A stretch of 64,000 nucleotides of DNA from Nesterenkonia sedimenti (GTDB lineage Bacteria; Actinomycetota; Actinomycetes; Actinomycetales; Micrococcaceae). The notes beneath the pieces are model-generated. The model saw only the letters and a list, made by a program, of their open reading frames with translations. It ran no database searches and was not told the DNA's origin. Positions 8,550-17,814 of the stretch are shown piece after piece. Position numbers and translations under genes: made by a program. The DNA is taken from assembly GCF_012641515.1 (NCBI RefSeq), contig NZ_JABAHY010000009.1, forward strand, positions 1-64,000, given 5' to 3'. Every line of letters starts with the position of its first letter. Position 1 is the stretch's first letter.

Positions 8550-10690
8550 AGCAGCTGGGCCAGGGCCTCATCAACTGACGACGACGGCGCCAGGCACCTA
8601 GCTGCCGCCGGAGAGTTCAGGCAGATACTGACCTGAAGCTCGTTCCCGTCACTGATGACTGATGCATCTACCGGCTCCACTGGGATGCCATACCGGGCAC
8701 CTGCGGCCCGGACCTCTTCGAGATCCTCAGGCCCAGCGCTGAAGACCCGCAGTGCCGGGGAGCTGCGATGGGCCCGGCCGGCTGCCAGCAGCGATCCACC
8801 CACCGCCAACGGCGCCTTGGCCGCCAATGCCGGCACATGCTGCAGAATCTGATCCGGGGTGATCATTTGAGCCCCCTTCTGGATGCGGACCTCAAGGGCC
8901 TCAGCCGACTGCAGTGCTTGGGCCAGGGAGGCGATACTGCTGGGCTCGGGACCGTCCACGGGGGTGGCATGGGCCGCCAGGGCCGCTGAGCGTAGGAGCC
9001 CGCCCTCATCCAGGGAGTCCAGAATGGCCGACGCACCGGTGGGGCCTGGACCTTCAGCCTCAGTGATGAAGTTCGCCACGGTGAATTCCAGCAGTGCCGT
9101 TCCGCGCTGCAGCCAGGTGGTCGCATTCTCTGCCATACCGGCCAGTGCGAAGCACATACTGGCGGTATTGGCATGATCGGCCAGTGTGCCGAGCCCCTCG
9201 CCGCGGACTCCGTCGTAGGAGGTGCGGTAGACCCGGTCGTTCTCAACATGGATATCCCAGAGCCGCTGGGCCACTGAGATTGCGAAGTCCAGGACTTCCC
9301 GATCTGCCCAGGTGGCACTTGCCTGCACTATGGAGGTCACTGCCTGGGCGTTCCATGCGGCCACGATCTTCTCGTCTCGGGCCGGCTGCTGGCGGCCGCT
9401 GCGGATGCGCTGCAGCTCCGGGAGCACCTGCTGCCAGAGCTCGAGGTTCTCCCCGGTCAGCGGCTCATCGAAGTGCAGGGTCCGGGGTGTGGCACTGGTG
9501 ATGTTCAGCGGTGCCCCAGAGCGCAGTGCGTGCTCATCGGCGGGAACCCCGCGGTTGAGTTCAGCAAGGGCTTGGGACTGCTGCTGGCTGAGCCCACTGG
9601 CAAGCCCTGCCTCGATCAGCTGATCATCGCTGAAGAGATAGGTATCTCCCTCGGCGTGGGTGCCGTCCTCGTAGACCGTATCGGCATCCAGGGAGGAGGC
9701 CAGCAGTCCCTGCTCGGTGAGCATCCTCAGTTTCAGCCATTGGATGCTCCGGCGGGTGAGGTCCTCGGCCATCTGGCGAGTCTCTGCATCGGCTGCCGGA
9801 TGTCGGCTCAGCCGGGCATAGGAGCCGATGAGCTGGGCATTGTCGTAGAGCATCTTCTCGAAATGCGGCAGCTGCCAGGCCTTATCGGTGGCATAGCGGG
9901 CGAAACCGCCCTCGATATGGTCGAAGAGCCCCGAGCGGGCCATGGCCTCCATCGTGTGCAGGGCCAGACCGCCGGCTCTGTCGTCACGGCCGCTGTGCAG
10001 TGCCCACGATGATTCCTCCAGCAGCCAGTTCAGCAGGGGTGAGGGTGGAAATTTCGGTGCTGCCCCGAACCCGCCGTGGACGGGGTCTTCCTCCTCCACA
10101 AGAGCCTCCAGGGCAGCGGTGGCCAGCTCCTGGTGGCTATCACCTGAGTCTTCGCTGGGAATCAGGGTGGCCAGCTGGGACTGTTTGCGCCGCTGGTTGG
10201 TCAGTGCCTCGGCGATACTGCCGGCCTGCTCCTCTACCTGGTCCCGCCTTTGGGTCCAGGCCTCCCATACGGCATCGAGGACTTCGGTGAATCCGGGCAT
10301 CTGCCCCATCCGCTGGGGTGGGAAATAGGTTCCGGTGTGAAAGACCTTGCCCTCGGCTGTGGTGAAGACGCTCATCGGCCAGCCGCCCTGACCGGTCATC
10401 GCCTGGGTAGCTGCCATATAGGCGTCGTCGACCTCGGGGTGCTCCTCCCGGTCGACTTTGATGCTGAGGAACCGCTGATTCAGGACCGCGGCGACTTCCT
10501 CGTCCTCGAAGGACTCCCCCGCCATCACGTGGCACCAGTGGCAGGCTGCGTAGCCGATGGAGATGAACACCGGCACATCCCGCCGCTGGGCCTCGGCGAA
10601 GGCCTCGCTGCCCCAGGGCCACCAGTCCACCGGGTTATGCGCATGCTGCCGGAGGTATGCGGACTGGGCGTCAGCGAGGCGGTTCGCCAT
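8546..10690 (-). CDS. DUF255 thioredoxin-like domain protein (YyaL/SSP411 family)
   Basis: Large cytosolic protein of 714 residues, typical of the family. The N-terminus is a thioredoxin-like DUF255 domain with CHWC (Cys50/Cys53) in a [11 protein letters not shown] context. The rest resembles an alpha/alpha toroid as in glycosidases and N-acylglucosamine epimerases, with the family motifs GGFARY and [12 protein letters not shown]. Biochemical function is not established; homologues include bacterial YyaL and animal spermatogenesis-associated protein 20. It starts 5 bp after the greA stop and is surely co-transcribed with it. This greA-DUF4307-mca-DUF255 neighbourhood matches M. tuberculosis Rv1080c-Rv1084. 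Confidence 0.9.
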   Translation of the reverse strand: MANRLADAQSAYLRQHAHNPVDWWPWGSEAFAEAQRRDVPVFISIGYAACHWCHVMAGESFEDEEVAAVLNQRFLSIKVDREEHPEVDDAYMAATQAMTGQGGWPMSVFTTAEGKVFHTGTYFPPQRMGQMPGFTEVLDAVWEAWTQRRDQVEEQAGSIAEALTNQRRKQSQLATLIPSEDSGDSHQELATAALEALVEEEDPVHGGFGAAPKFPPSPLLNWLLEESSWALHSGRDDRAGGLALHTMEAMARSGLFDHIEGGFARYATDKAWQLPHFEKMLYDNAQLIGSYARLSRHPAADAETRQMAEDLTRRSIQWLKLRMLTEQGLLASSLDADTVYEDGTHAEGDTYLFSDDQLIEAGLASGLSQQQSQALAELNRGVPADEHALRSGAPLNITSATPRTLHFDEPLTGENLELWQQVLPELQRIRSGRQQPARDEKIVAAWNAQAVTSIVQASATWADREVLDFAISVAQRLWDIHVENDRVYRTSYDGVRGEGLGTLADHANTASMCFALAGMAENATTWLQRGTALLEFTVANFITEAEGPGPTGASAILDSLDEGGLLRSAALAAHATPVDGPEPSSIASLAQALQSAEALEVRIQKGAQMITPDQILQHVPALAAKAPLAVGGSLLAAGRAHRSSPALRVFSAGPEDLEEVRAAGARYGIPVEPVDASVISDGNELQVSICLNSPAAARCLAPSSSVDEALAQLL

Positions 10691-10695
10691 GGCTC

Positions 10696-11199
10696 TCAGC
10701 CGGAGTACGGGGTGGCCGAGAGGATCTCGACCTCGATATCGCTGCCGTTGGGCGCCTGGTAGGAGACTTTGTCGCCTTCTTTGGCGCCGCTGATGGCCTC
10801 GCCCATCGGGGAGGCGTCGGAGTAGACGGAGAGATCCGTGTTGCCGGCGATCTCTCGGTTGCCGAAGAGGAACTCCATCTCGCGGCCGGCCACTTTGGCC
10901 TTGACGAGCATGCCGGGTTCAACCACACCATCATCCGGCGGGGTACCGCCGACCCGGGCGTTCTCCAGCAGGTGGGTGAGGTAGGCGATACGGGCCTCAG
11001 CCTTGCCCTGCTCCTCCTTGGCCGCGTGATAGCCGCCGTTCTCCTTGAGGTCGCCTTCGTCACGGGCTGCTGAAATCCGCTCAACGATCTCCTGCCGGCC
11101 GGGGCCCTTGAGGTGCTCCAGCTCTGCTGAGAGGCGATCATAGGCCTCCTGCGACAGCCACTGAGCGTTCTCGTCGGTCTCGGGCGTATTCGTTGCCAC
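10696..11199 (-). CDS. greA: Transcription elongation factor GreA
   Basis: Stimulates the RNA cleavage activity of backtracked RNA polymerase. The 167 residues comprise an N-terminal antiparallel coiled coil (about 10-85, with the tip [19 protein letters not shown]) and a C-terminal FKBP-like domain including [18 protein letters not shown]. The acidic tip motif Asp-Glu-Gly-Asp-x-x-Glu is intact. The start is GTG with an AGGAG about 6 nt upstream. The next gene (DUF255) begins 5 bp after its stop. A terminator-like hairpin at 11256-11283 separates it from the DUF4307 gene, so greA should have its own promoter in 11200-11255. Confidence 0.95.
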   Translation of the reverse strand: MATNTPETDENAQWLSQEAYDRLSAELEHLKGPGRQEIVERISAARDEGDLKENGGYHAAKEEQGKAEARIAYLTHLLENARVGGTPPDDGVVEPGMLVKAKVAGREMEFLFGNREIAGNTDLSVYSDASPMGEAISGAKEGDKVSYQAPNGSDIEVEILSATPYSG

Positions 11200-11255
11200 G
11201 GTGCTCTCCTCTTTCCTATGCCTTGGCGGCGGTTTTAGGGTCCACCTAAATACAG

Positions 11256-11283
11256 ACCCCGCCGGGGGCGTTCCCGACGGGGT
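11256..11283 (-). terminator. Probable Rho-independent terminator after DUF4307 gene
   Basis: Arms ACCCCGCCGGG (11256-11266) and CCCGACGGGGT (11273-11283) pair with one G-U. On the minus strand the stem is followed by TCTGTATTTAGG, a moderately T-rich tail. It would stop transcripts from the DUF4307 gene before greA. Confidence 0.6.
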
Positions 11284-11386
11284 TGTTGCATGATGAAAAC
11301 ATCGTAGGCGCCCTGACCTGGAATCTCAACGATTTTCCTCAGTATTGCGCCTATTGTGAACGAGCTGAGGGAGGCTGCTGAGCTGC

Positions 11387-11830
11387 TCAGTCCTCCAACA
11401 GCCAGCAGGAGTCCACCACTCCGCTGACACCGCGGTACTCAGTGCGCAGCTCCGAGGTGTAGTACTGGGCGCGATCTGCCTCTCCGCCGCCTTCATGAGG
11501 ACCGATGGTCACCAGGCGGGAGCCGACGATGGCGTAGGACTCATCGAGCACATGGAGCATGCACTGGGCGGTGGCATCGAAGTCCTTGGTCACCTCATAT
11601 TCCACTGTGGCCCGGGTATCGGATTCGATGGTGTAGCCGACATCCTGGTACTCCAGCTGCCCGGAGGCTAAGCCGATGGTGAACCATGCGGAGACGGCCA
11701 CAGCGATCACCAGCGCGGCGATGACGGCGATCTTCTGCCCCAGTGGGGTGATCCGCCGTTTTGTGGGGGTCCCATAACGCTGCGCCAACTCTGTGTGGTC
11801 ATAGTCACGGGCGGATTCGATGGCGTTCAT
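11387..11830 (-). CDS. DUF4307 membrane protein
   Basis: 147 residues: a cytosolic N-terminus (ELAQRYG and a basic patch), one membrane helix at about 34-54 and an extracytoplasmic domain of about 90 residues. This is the actinobacterial DUF4307 family (equivalent to M. tuberculosis Rv1081c), of unknown function, nearly always placed between greA and mca. Two Cys residues in the outer domain (TAQCMLHV and DSCWLLED) could form a disulfide. Its ATG lies only 20 bp from the divergent mca start, and the upstream TAGAAT box on its own strand suggests a leaderless mRNA. Confidence 0.85.
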   Translation of the reverse strand: MNAIESARDYDHTELAQRYGTPTKRRITPLGQKIAVIAALVIAVAVSAWFTIGLASGQLEYQDVGYTIESDTRATVEYEVTKDFDATAQCMLHVLDESYAIVGSRLVTIGPHEGGGEADRAQYYTSELRTEYRGVSGVVDSCWLLED

Positions 11831-11850
11831 TACCGGCTATTCTACTGTCC
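11831..11850. promoter_or_regulatory. 20-bp divergent leaderless promoter (DUF4307 / mca)
   Basis: The whole gap between two divergent ATG codons is 20 bp. On the plus strand TATTCT (11838-11843) lies 7 nt before the mca ATG. On the minus strand TAGAAT (11844-11839) lies 8 nt before the DUF4307 ATG. The two -10 boxes are nearly the same bases read on opposite strands. Confidence 0.5.
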
Positions 11851-12855
11851 ATGCGTGACCAGTCTTTCACCGAGTCCCATGGAAGCGGTTCCGGCACGGT
11901 ACCGGCCGATGACCCCCGGGCCGCCCAGGCAGGGGCCGCTCTGGCCCAGCAGGCTCCGGAGTCCCCGGCCCTGCCCGATTCCACCGGACTGCGCCTGCTG
12001 GCGGTACACGCTCATCCTGATGATGAATCCTCCAAGGGCGCTGCCATGATGGCCGCCTATGTGGCTGCCGGGGCACGAGTCATGGTCGCCACCGCCACCG
12101 GAGGCGAGGAGGGCAGCCTCCTGAATCCGGCGGCTGGCGAGATCCAGCAGTGCCACCGGGACCTCGCCGGTGTCCGCCGCCTGGAGATGGCCGAGGCAGC
12201 TGAGGCCCTGGGCATTGAGCACGTCTGGCTGGGCTTCAGCGACTCCGGCCTGCCCGAGGGCGATCCCATGCCCCCGCTCCCCTACGGCTCCTTCGCCACC
12301 CTGGACATTGAGCATGCCTCTGCCCCCCTGGTGCGGCTGATCCGCCGGTTCCGGCCACATGTTGTCACCACTTATGACGAATCCGGCGGCTATCCCCATC
12401 CGGATCACATCATGACCCACCGGATTTCGATGGAGGCCTATGAGGCCGCTGGCGATCCGGAGCGCTATCCCGACTGTGGTGAGCCCTGGCAGCCGCAGAA
12501 GCTCTACTACGACCGCGCTTTCAACCCCGCACGACTGAAGGCCCTGCATGAGGCACTGGTCGAAGCCGGTATCGAATCCCCCTATGGTGAGCGCCTGGCC
12601 CGCTGGGAGGACGGCGAGCGACCGGATTGGCTCACCGATCACCAGGCCACCACCCAGGTCCCGGTGGGCGACTATCTCGAGGCCCGGGATGCTGCCCTGC
12701 GTGCGCACCGCACCCAGGTCGAGCCCGAGGGCTTCTTCTTCGCCACCCCGAATGATTTTGTGCGCGAGGTGTGGCCCTATGACGATTTCGTCCTGGTGGA
12801 CTCCAAAGTCGAGACCTCGATCCCGGAGGATGACCTCTTCGCCGGTTTGCGTTGA
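11851..12855 (+). CDS. mca: Mycothiol S-conjugate amidase
   Basis: Zinc enzyme that cleaves mycothiol S-conjugates into glucosaminyl-inositol and a mercapturic acid for export; part of actinobacterial detoxification. Family motifs are AHPDDESSKG (zinc ligands in HPDD, about 55-58) and the second zinc motif YPHPDH (about 182-187), followed by the long C-terminal region that separates Mca from the shorter MshB. The start at 11851 fits the leaderless promoter and gives 334 residues, with about 40 extra N-terminal residues, Gly/Ser/Ala/Pro-rich, that most homologues lack. It is evidence that the organism makes mycothiol. Confidence 0.92.
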   Translation: MRDQSFTESHGSGSGTVPADDPRAAQAGAALAQQAPESPALPDSTGLRLLAVHAHPDDESSKGAAMMAAYVAAGARVMVATATGGEEGSLLNPAAGEIQQCHRDLAGVRRLEMAEAAEALGIEHVWLGFSDSGLPEGDPMPPLPYGSFATLDIEHASAPLVRLIRRFRPHVVTTYDESGGYPHPDHIMTHRISMEAYEAAGDPERYPDCGEPWQPQKLYYDRAFNPARLKALHEALVEAGIESPYGERLARWEDGERPDWLTDHQATTQVPVGDYLEARDAALRAHRTQVEPEGFFFATPNDFVREVWPYDDFVLVDSKVETSIPEDDLFAGLR

Positions 12856-12862
12856 AGACCGG

Positions 12863-12875
12863 TAGAATAGTGCCG
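12863..12875 (+). promoter_or_regulatory. Possible leaderless promoter for small membrane protein
   Basis: TAGAAT at 12863-12868, 6 nt, GTG at 12875. It begins 7 nt after the mca stop. No convincing -35 or Shine-Dalgarno is visible. Confidence 0.42.
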
Positions 12876-13216
12876 TGATCTCCTGGACCGACACCCTCAC
12901 CCCCCTCCTGACCCAATGGTGGCCCGGTGGTGGCGGTGAAGAATCTCCTGACCTGGCTCCGGGGATCTCTGAATCGGATATCAGCCCGGGGATCGAGGGC
13001 TTTCTGTTCACTGCCCTGATCGTGGTGCTGCTGATTTTTGTGGTCCGTGATCTGGCTAAGCGCACCCGGCGGATGAAGTACCGCAATCAGATGGAGGCCG
13101 AGCTCAGCGGTGAAGAGGCTGAGTTCCCCGGTGAGATCACCCCCGCCGAGATCTCTGAGGCTCAGCAGAAGGCCCGCCGTGCTGCTGCTGAGGCCCGATT
13201 CGGCCCCAACAGCTAG
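12875..13216 (+). CDS. Small single-pass membrane protein downstream of mca
   Basis: 113 residues, function unknown. It has a short outer N-terminus, a Gly/Pro/Ser linker, one membrane helix at about 44-62 (FLFTALIVVLLIFVVRDL) and a basic then acidic, Ala-rich cytosolic tail. Its place directly after mca matches M. tuberculosis Rv1083, a small conserved protein of unknown role; equivalence is inferred from position and topology, not from alignment. It starts with GTG 19 bp after the mca stop and converges on ilvA. Confidence 0.7.
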   Translation: MISWTDTLTPLLTQWWPGGGGEESPDLAPGISESDISPGIEGFLFTALIVVLLIFVVRDLAKRTRRMKYRNQMEAELSGEEAEFPGEITPAEISEAQQKARRAAAEARFGPNS

Positions 13217-13230
13217 CAGCTGCCTTCGAG

Positions 13231-14499
13231 CTAGTTCGTCACCGGCTCGTAGCCCTCGGCGCGCAGGGAGTTCAGCACCAGGGCTGAGTGTTCACTGCCC
13301 TTGGTCTCCATATTGATCACAATCGAGACATCCCCCATGGACAGCTCGCCGCCGATCCGGGAGTGATCCACACCGATGACGTTGGCGTCGGTCTCTGCGA
13401 TGATCCGAGAGATCATGGCCAGCTCACCGGGACGGTCCTTGAGCATCAGCTTCACGGTCAGGAACCGGTCGGCTGCCGAGAGACCGTGCTGAATGACCCG
13501 AAGCATGAGCATGGGGTCGATATTTCCGCCGGAGAGAACAGCGACGACGTTCTCCGCCTCGATGCCCAGTTCCTCGAGTTTGCCCTCCATCAGGGCGGCC
13601 ACACCGACCGCGCCTGCGGGCTCGACCACCAGCTTGGAGCGCTCCATGAGGAAGATCAGCGCCTTGGCGATGGCATCTTCGCTCACGGTGACGACCTCGT
13701 CAACCAATTCCTTGATGATCTCGAAGGGGATCTCTCCGGGGCGGCCTACCGCAATACCATCAGCGATAGTGCGCACACCCTGCAGGGGCACCAGAGCATC
13801 GGCAGCCAAGGAGGGTGGGTAGGCGGCGGCGTTCTCAGCCTGAACGCCGATGAGATTGATCTTCCGGCCGCGCCGGGCAGCCTCCTGCTTCAGTGCCACA
13901 GCGGCCCCGGCCAATAGGCCACCACCACCGATACCCATGATGACAGTATCGACTTCAGGCTCTTGGTCCAGGATCTCAAGGCCGATGGTCCCCTGTCCGG
14001 CCACAACGTCGGTGTGGTTGAAGGGGTGGATGAACACGGCTCCGGATTCCTCAGCGAAACGCTGGGCCTCGGCCAGGGCCTCATCCACATTGGATCCGTG
14101 CAGTACAACCTCTGCACCGTGGTCGCGGGTTGCGGCCAGCTTGGGCAGCGCGACACCGCGTGGCATATAGATAGTGGCCTGAACACCGAGTTTCTTGGCT
14201 GCCAGAGCCACACCCTGGGCGTGGTTGCCGGCGGAGGCCGCCACGACGCCACGGGCCTTCTCCTCATCGGAGAGCCGACTCATCCGTACATAGGCGCCGC
14301 GTACTTTGAAGGAGCCGGCCCGCTGCAGGTTCTCAGCCTTGAGGTGGACGGTGGCTCCGAGCATCCGGCCCAGGGCGCGTGAATGCTCCATGGGGGTGTC
14401 GACAATGACCCCGTCGAGCAGGCCCCGTGCAGCCTCGATGTCTTCGATCTGTACGCTGAGTTCGCGTCCGGGGAGCTGCTGGTCCACGGTTTGGGTCAT
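13231..14499 (-). CDS. ilvA: Threonine ammonia-lyase (threonine dehydratase)
   Basis: PLP enzyme that deaminates threonine to 2-oxobutyrate, the first step toward isoleucine. The PLP lysine is Lys65 in GSFKVRGAY; the phosphate-binding glycine loop is GIGGGGLLAG. A C-terminal ACT-like domain occupies about 340-422 (RPGELAMISRIIAETDANVIGVDH), so some allosteric control is likely. At 422 residues it is shorter than E. coli IlvA (two ACT-like repeats) and matches single-regulatory-domain actinobacterial enzymes; a catabolic role cannot be excluded. Its ATG overlaps the stop of the upstream AI-2E transporter gene (ATGA), so translation is probably coupled. Confidence 0.92.
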   Translation of the reverse strand: MTQTVDQQLPGRELSVQIEDIEAARGLLDGVIVDTPMEHSRALGRMLGATVHLKAENLQRAGSFKVRGAYVRMSRLSDEEKARGVVAASAGNHAQGVALAAKKLGVQATIYMPRGVALPKLAATRDHGAEVVLHGSNVDEALAEAQRFAEESGAVFIHPFNHTDVVAGQGTIGLEILDQEPEVDTVIMGIGGGGLLAGAAVALKQEAARRGRKINLIGVQAENAAAYPPSLAADALVPLQGVRTIADGIAVGRPGEIPFEIIKELVDEVVTVSEDAIAKALIFLMERSKLVVEPAGAVGVAALMEGKLEELGIEAENVVAVLSGGNIDPMLMLRVIQHGLSAADRFLTVKLMLKDRPGELAMISRIIAETDANVIGVDHSRIGGELSMGDVSIVINMETKGSEHSALVLNSLRAEGYEPVTN

Positions 14500-15950
14500 G
14501 AGTCTTTGGTGTCCTTCTTCTCTTCAGCTGCTGCGGTCTCATCGGAGTCGCCGGCCTCAGTGGATCCTGGCTGGTCCTCCTGCTGGCGCCGGCCGAATGG
14601 CGGGCGGTCAGGATCCAGTCCCGGAATGGTCTCGAAGATGCGGCGCTTCAGGGTCGCCATCGTGGCCTGTTCCTCTGCCTCGAGGCGTTCCTTATGGGCT
14701 TCCTTGCGAAGGGCCTCTTCCTTGACCGTGCGTTCCATCTCCAGAGCTTCTTCATCACCGCGCCACTCCTCACGGTTGATGTACTGAGTGGAGCGCTTGA
14801 TGAAGGCCAGCACCGGCACTGCCACCAGCGCACCGAAGATGCCGATCAGGGTGGTGCCGGCAGTCACGGCCAGAACAACGGCCAGCGGGTGGAGTTTGAC
14901 GGCCTTACCCATGACGATCGGCTGCAGAACATTGGACTCGATCTGCTGGACCAGGATGACCACGCCGAGCATGATCAGTGCGGTGGTGAAGTCGTGGGCA
15001 ACCCAGGCGAGCAGCACTGCGACTGCACCGGTGACGACGGCACCGACCACCGGGACAAAGCCACCGAAGAAGACCAGCACCGCAATGGGCAGGGCCAGTG
15101 GAACATCCAGGATGAGAGCACCGATATAGATACCGACGGCGTCCACAAAGGCCACCAGGACCTGGACCCGCATATACGTGGCCACAGCAGTCCAGCCGCG
15201 GCGGCCGGCGCCGTGGATGGCCGGGCGGTGCTTGGCGGGGCTGAAGAGCACCAGGAAGTCCCAGATCTTACGACCATCGGCCAGGAAGAAGATCAGGGTG
15301 AAGAGCACCAGCACGGTGCCGATGGCAATATTGGTCGCCGCGGAGCCCACGCCCATGGCCCCGGACATAATCGCGTCCTGGTTCTGTTCAATCCAGCTGA
15401 AGAGCTCATTGATCCACTGGTTGAACTCCTCGGTGGAGATTTCCAGTCCGAAGCTCTGGGCGGTCTCATCGGCCCAGTTGATGGCCTCGAAGATACCGGC
15501 CTCGACCTGGTTAGCCATCTCCCCGAAGCCAGTGATGATTTCTTGGCCCACGAAGTAGAGGATGCCGAAGACCACGCCCAGCAGAGCCAGGATTGAAGTC
15601 ATCGCCGCCAGGACCCTGGGGAATTTAGCCTTCAGCAGCAGATTATGCAGAGGCCTCAGCAGGGTCGCCAACAGTCCCGCAATCATCAGCGGGATGAGGA
15701 TGAGCATCACATGGCCCAGCAGCCAGATCGCCACTCCGACGGCGATCAGGATGATGATGACTCGCCATGCCCATTCGGCGGCGATCCGTACGCCCCAGGG
15801 GATGTCCTCGCGCAGCCGCTGCTCATCCGATAGCCGGGGCGAGGCCGTCCCTACGGGTTCGGCCACGGCGGGGTTCTGGGCAGCGTAGGTAGTTGGCGAG
15901 GCCTGAGAGGCGCCCTCCGGCGCATTTTCTGGTGAGGAACCAGTACTCAT
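14496..15950 (-). CDS. AI-2E family transporter (TqsA/PerM-like)
   Basis: Membrane protein with an acidic/polar N-terminal tail, about eight helices and a long charged cytosolic C-terminus (coiled, Glu/Lys/Arg-rich from about 405). The family includes autoinducer-2 exporters and PerM-type Na+/H+ antiporters; substrate is unknown here. Motifs typical of the family are seen in GGFVPVVGAVV and QQIESNVLQPIVMGKAVKLHPLAVVLAV. I chose ATG 15950 (weak GGAA upstream); an ATG 9 bp earlier at 15959 is also possible. It is translationally coupled to ilvA. Confidence 0.88.
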   Translation of the reverse strand: MSTGSSPENAPEGASQASPTTYAAQNPAVAEPVGTASPRLSDEQRLREDIPWGVRIAAEWAWRVIIILIAVGVAIWLLGHVMLILIPLMIAGLLATLLRPLHNLLLKAKFPRVLAAMTSILALLGVVFGILYFVGQEIITGFGEMANQVEAGIFEAINWADETAQSFGLEISTEEFNQWINELFSWIEQNQDAIMSGAMGVGSAATNIAIGTVLVLFTLIFFLADGRKIWDFLVLFSPAKHRPAIHGAGRRGWTAVATYMRVQVLVAFVDAVGIYIGALILDVPLALPIAVLVFFGGFVPVVGAVVTGAVAVLLAWVAHDFTTALIMLGVVILVQQIESNVLQPIVMGKAVKLHPLAVVLAVTAGTTLIGIFGALVAVPVLAFIKRSTQYINREEWRGDEEALEMERTVKEEALRKEAHKERLEAEEQATMATLKRRIFETIPGLDPDRPPFGRRQQEDQPGSTEAGDSDETAAAEEKKDTKDS

Positions 15951-16000
15951 GTGTTCCATCTTGTCATGGAAAGTGGTCGAGCACGCAGTGGATACAACAA

Positions 16001-16037
16001 AACCCGCCGTAGACCAATTGTGGGGCTACGACGGGTT
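16001..16037 (-). terminator. Rho-independent terminator for the Bax inhibitor-1 gene
   Basis: Arms 16001-16012 and 16026-16037 pair over 12 bp with one G-U. On the minus strand the stem ends in CGGGTTTTGTTGTATC, a clear T-rich tail. It lies 20 bp after the stop of the gene at 16057. Confidence 0.8.
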
Positions 16038-16056
16038 CTGTCGTAAAAGACTGAGG

Positions 16057-16974
16057 TCAGTCGGACATCGAGCGCAGGATGACGATCACGCGCAGGATCT
16101 CGATGTAGAGCCAGACCAGGGAGGCGGTCAGGCCGAAGGCTGCTGCCCAGCCGTACTTCTGGGCCACACCTGCCTCGACGCCTTCCTGGATGTTGGTGAA
16201 GTCAAGGACCAGAGAGTAGGTGGCCAGCAGAATGGCGAAGGCACCGATGGCCACACCGAGCCAGCCGGCACGCATACCGAACATGCCGATATCGGTGAAC
16301 AGCACCAGGCCGAAGTTGACCAGGCTGAACACGAGGTAAGCGACCGTAGCGACCAGGAAGAACTTGGTGAGCTTGGGAGTGGCACGCACCTTGCCGGACT
16401 TGAACAGCGCCAGCACAGTGCCGAAGACCACCAGGGTCGCGGTGACTGCCTGGAAGGCCACACCCGGGTACATCAGCTCGAAGACCCAGGTGATTGCGCC
16501 CAGGAAGAAGCCCTGAGTCAGGGAGTAGGCCAGGATCAGCCCGGGGTTGGGCTCGCGCCGGAAGGCGTTGACCATGGCGAGCACGAATCCGGCCAGCACT
16601 GCGACCAGAGCCATGCCCATCACGAACTCGGGCACCATCGAAGCCAGGGTGACGGCCACACCTGCACCGAGGAGTACTGCGGCGAAGCTGATCAGGGTCT
16701 TGCGGATGACGTCGTCGTAGGTCATCGGAGTGCCCTCGAAACCTGCGGCATCGGGCAGGTTGTACTGGGCCTCGAGCTGCTCCGCACGCGGAACCCCGTG
16801 CTGCTGAGCATAGGTCTGCTGGTTCTGATCCTCACGGACAGTGCCCTGGTCAGAGTTCATGTAGAAGCGGCGGCGCTCACGTGCGCGCTGCCCCTCTTCA
16901 TTGTTCTTGAACTCGGTCGGCATAGCAGCAGAGTTGAAGGCTGGGTTGCTCGAGCTGCCGAAATTGATGGCCAT
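16057..16974 (-). CDS. Bax inhibitor-1 / YccA family membrane protein
   Basis: 305 residues: a polar cytosolic N-terminus of about 80 residues followed by seven hydrophobic helices. Segments such as GMRAGWLGVAIGAFAILLATYSLVLDF and the final WLYIEILRVI match the YccA/TMBIM branch of Bax inhibitor-1 proteins. Relatives are pH-sensitive calcium-leak channels or FtsH modulators; the role in actinobacteria is unknown. It appears monocistronic, closed by the terminator at 16001-16037. Confidence 0.88.
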   Translation of the reverse strand: MAINFGSSSNPAFNSAAMPTEFKNNEEGQRARERRRFYMNSDQGTVREDQNQQTYAQQHGVPRAEQLEAQYNLPDAAGFEGTPMTYDDVIRKTLISFAAVLLGAGVAVTLASMVPEFVMGMALVAVLAGFVLAMVNAFRREPNPGLILAYSLTQGFFLGAITWVFELMYPGVAFQAVTATLVVFGTVLALFKSGKVRATPKLTKFFLVATVAYLVFSLVNFGLVLFTDIGMFGMRAGWLGVAIGAFAILLATYSLVLDFTNIQEGVEAGVAQKYGWAAAFGLTASLVWLYIEILRVIVILRSMSD

Positions 16975-17087
16975 AGTGGTTCCGCTCTCCTTCGAATGGG
17001 TTCGTCGTCAACGGCGAATCCGTAGCTTGTATCCATTCTAACCATGTATGGGGCTGAATTATGCCGTCTGGCTCACAGATCCTCTGG

Positions 17088-17100
17088 CATAGTGGTCGGG
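17088..17100 (+). promoter_or_regulatory. Possible leaderless promoter for EcfT gene
   Basis: CATAGT at 17088-17093 is followed by 6 nt and GTG at 17100. No Shine-Dalgarno is visible before either this GTG or the earlier ATG at 17061. Confidence 0.42.
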
Positions 17101-17729
17101 TGATTCCGCTCTATCGCCCGGGGCATTCCCTCCTGCACCGCACTCCCGCGTGGCTGAAGCTTGCCCTGATGTTGGCTCTGGGAATCCTGATCGCTGCCTG
17201 GCGGGATCATTGGCAAATCGCCGCTTCCGCCTGGGCTGCGGTGCTGGCCGGTTACCTTCTGGCACGCGGCCCACTGCGCGGGTTGCGGGACCTGGGGGCG
17301 ATGCTCTGGCGATTGAAATGGCTCGCTGTCCTGATAGTGATCCCCCAGCTGATCTTCCGAGATTACGACGACGCCGCCATCACGACCCTTCGGATTCTGG
17401 CGGTGGTGCTGCTGGCGGGTCTGTTTACGTTGACCACTCGGGTCTCCGATGTCATGGAGTTGATCCTGCGGCTTTTCACCCCGTTGGAACGGGCCGGGCT
17501 GGGCAGGATAGGTCTGACCGCGGAGCGGGTGGGACTGGCCATGTCCCTGGCCATGCGATCAGTTCCGGTGGTCTTCGGCTTCTATTCTGAGATTCGCCGC
17601 GCTCGGCAGGCACGAGGTGTGCGTTCTGGGGTCACCGGGACGGTGAAGATGACTACTCCCCTATTGGTGATGACCCTGCGGCATGCGGATCAGACCGCGG
17701 AGGCTCTGGCAGCCCGCGGGGTGCGCTGA
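17100..17729 (+). CDS. ECF transporter transmembrane subunit EcfT
   Basis: 209 residues with about five membrane helices and a cytosolic coupling region carrying the two Ala-Arg-Gly motifs (QARGVR and AARGVR) that contact the ATPases of energy-coupling-factor vitamin/metal transporters. The family member most like it in size is BioN/CbiQ. No EcfA ATPase or S-component gene is adjacent, so it must work with subunits encoded elsewhere or be a remnant; the right-hand neighbour is a decayed gene. The GTG at 17100 is preferred over ATG 17061 (222 residues) because of the -10 box and because family homology starts at PLYRPGHSLLH. Confidence 0.82.
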   Translation: MIPLYRPGHSLLHRTPAWLKLALMLALGILIAAWRDHWQIAASAWAAVLAGYLLARGPLRGLRDLGAMLWRLKWLAVLIVIPQLIFRDYDDAAITTLRILAVVLLAGLFTLTTRVSDVMELILRLFTPLERAGLGRIGLTAERVGLAMSLAMRSVPVVFGFYSEIRRARQARGVRSGVTGTVKMTTPLLVMTLRHADQTAEALAARGVR

Positions 17730-17814
17730 GACTGAATCCTCGGCCGGGCGTTTACCGAGTGTTCACCGCCGGGCTACCGCCGTGGTGCGTGGAGTTCAAT
17801 CCCTCTCCCTAAGT

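Noticed and set aside
16057-17025. Long plus-strand open frames antisense to the Bax inhibitor gene and similar ones under sdhA, ndh and deoA
   Set aside because: Typical shadow frames of high-GC genes; their translations are Gly/His/Asp-rich without domains.
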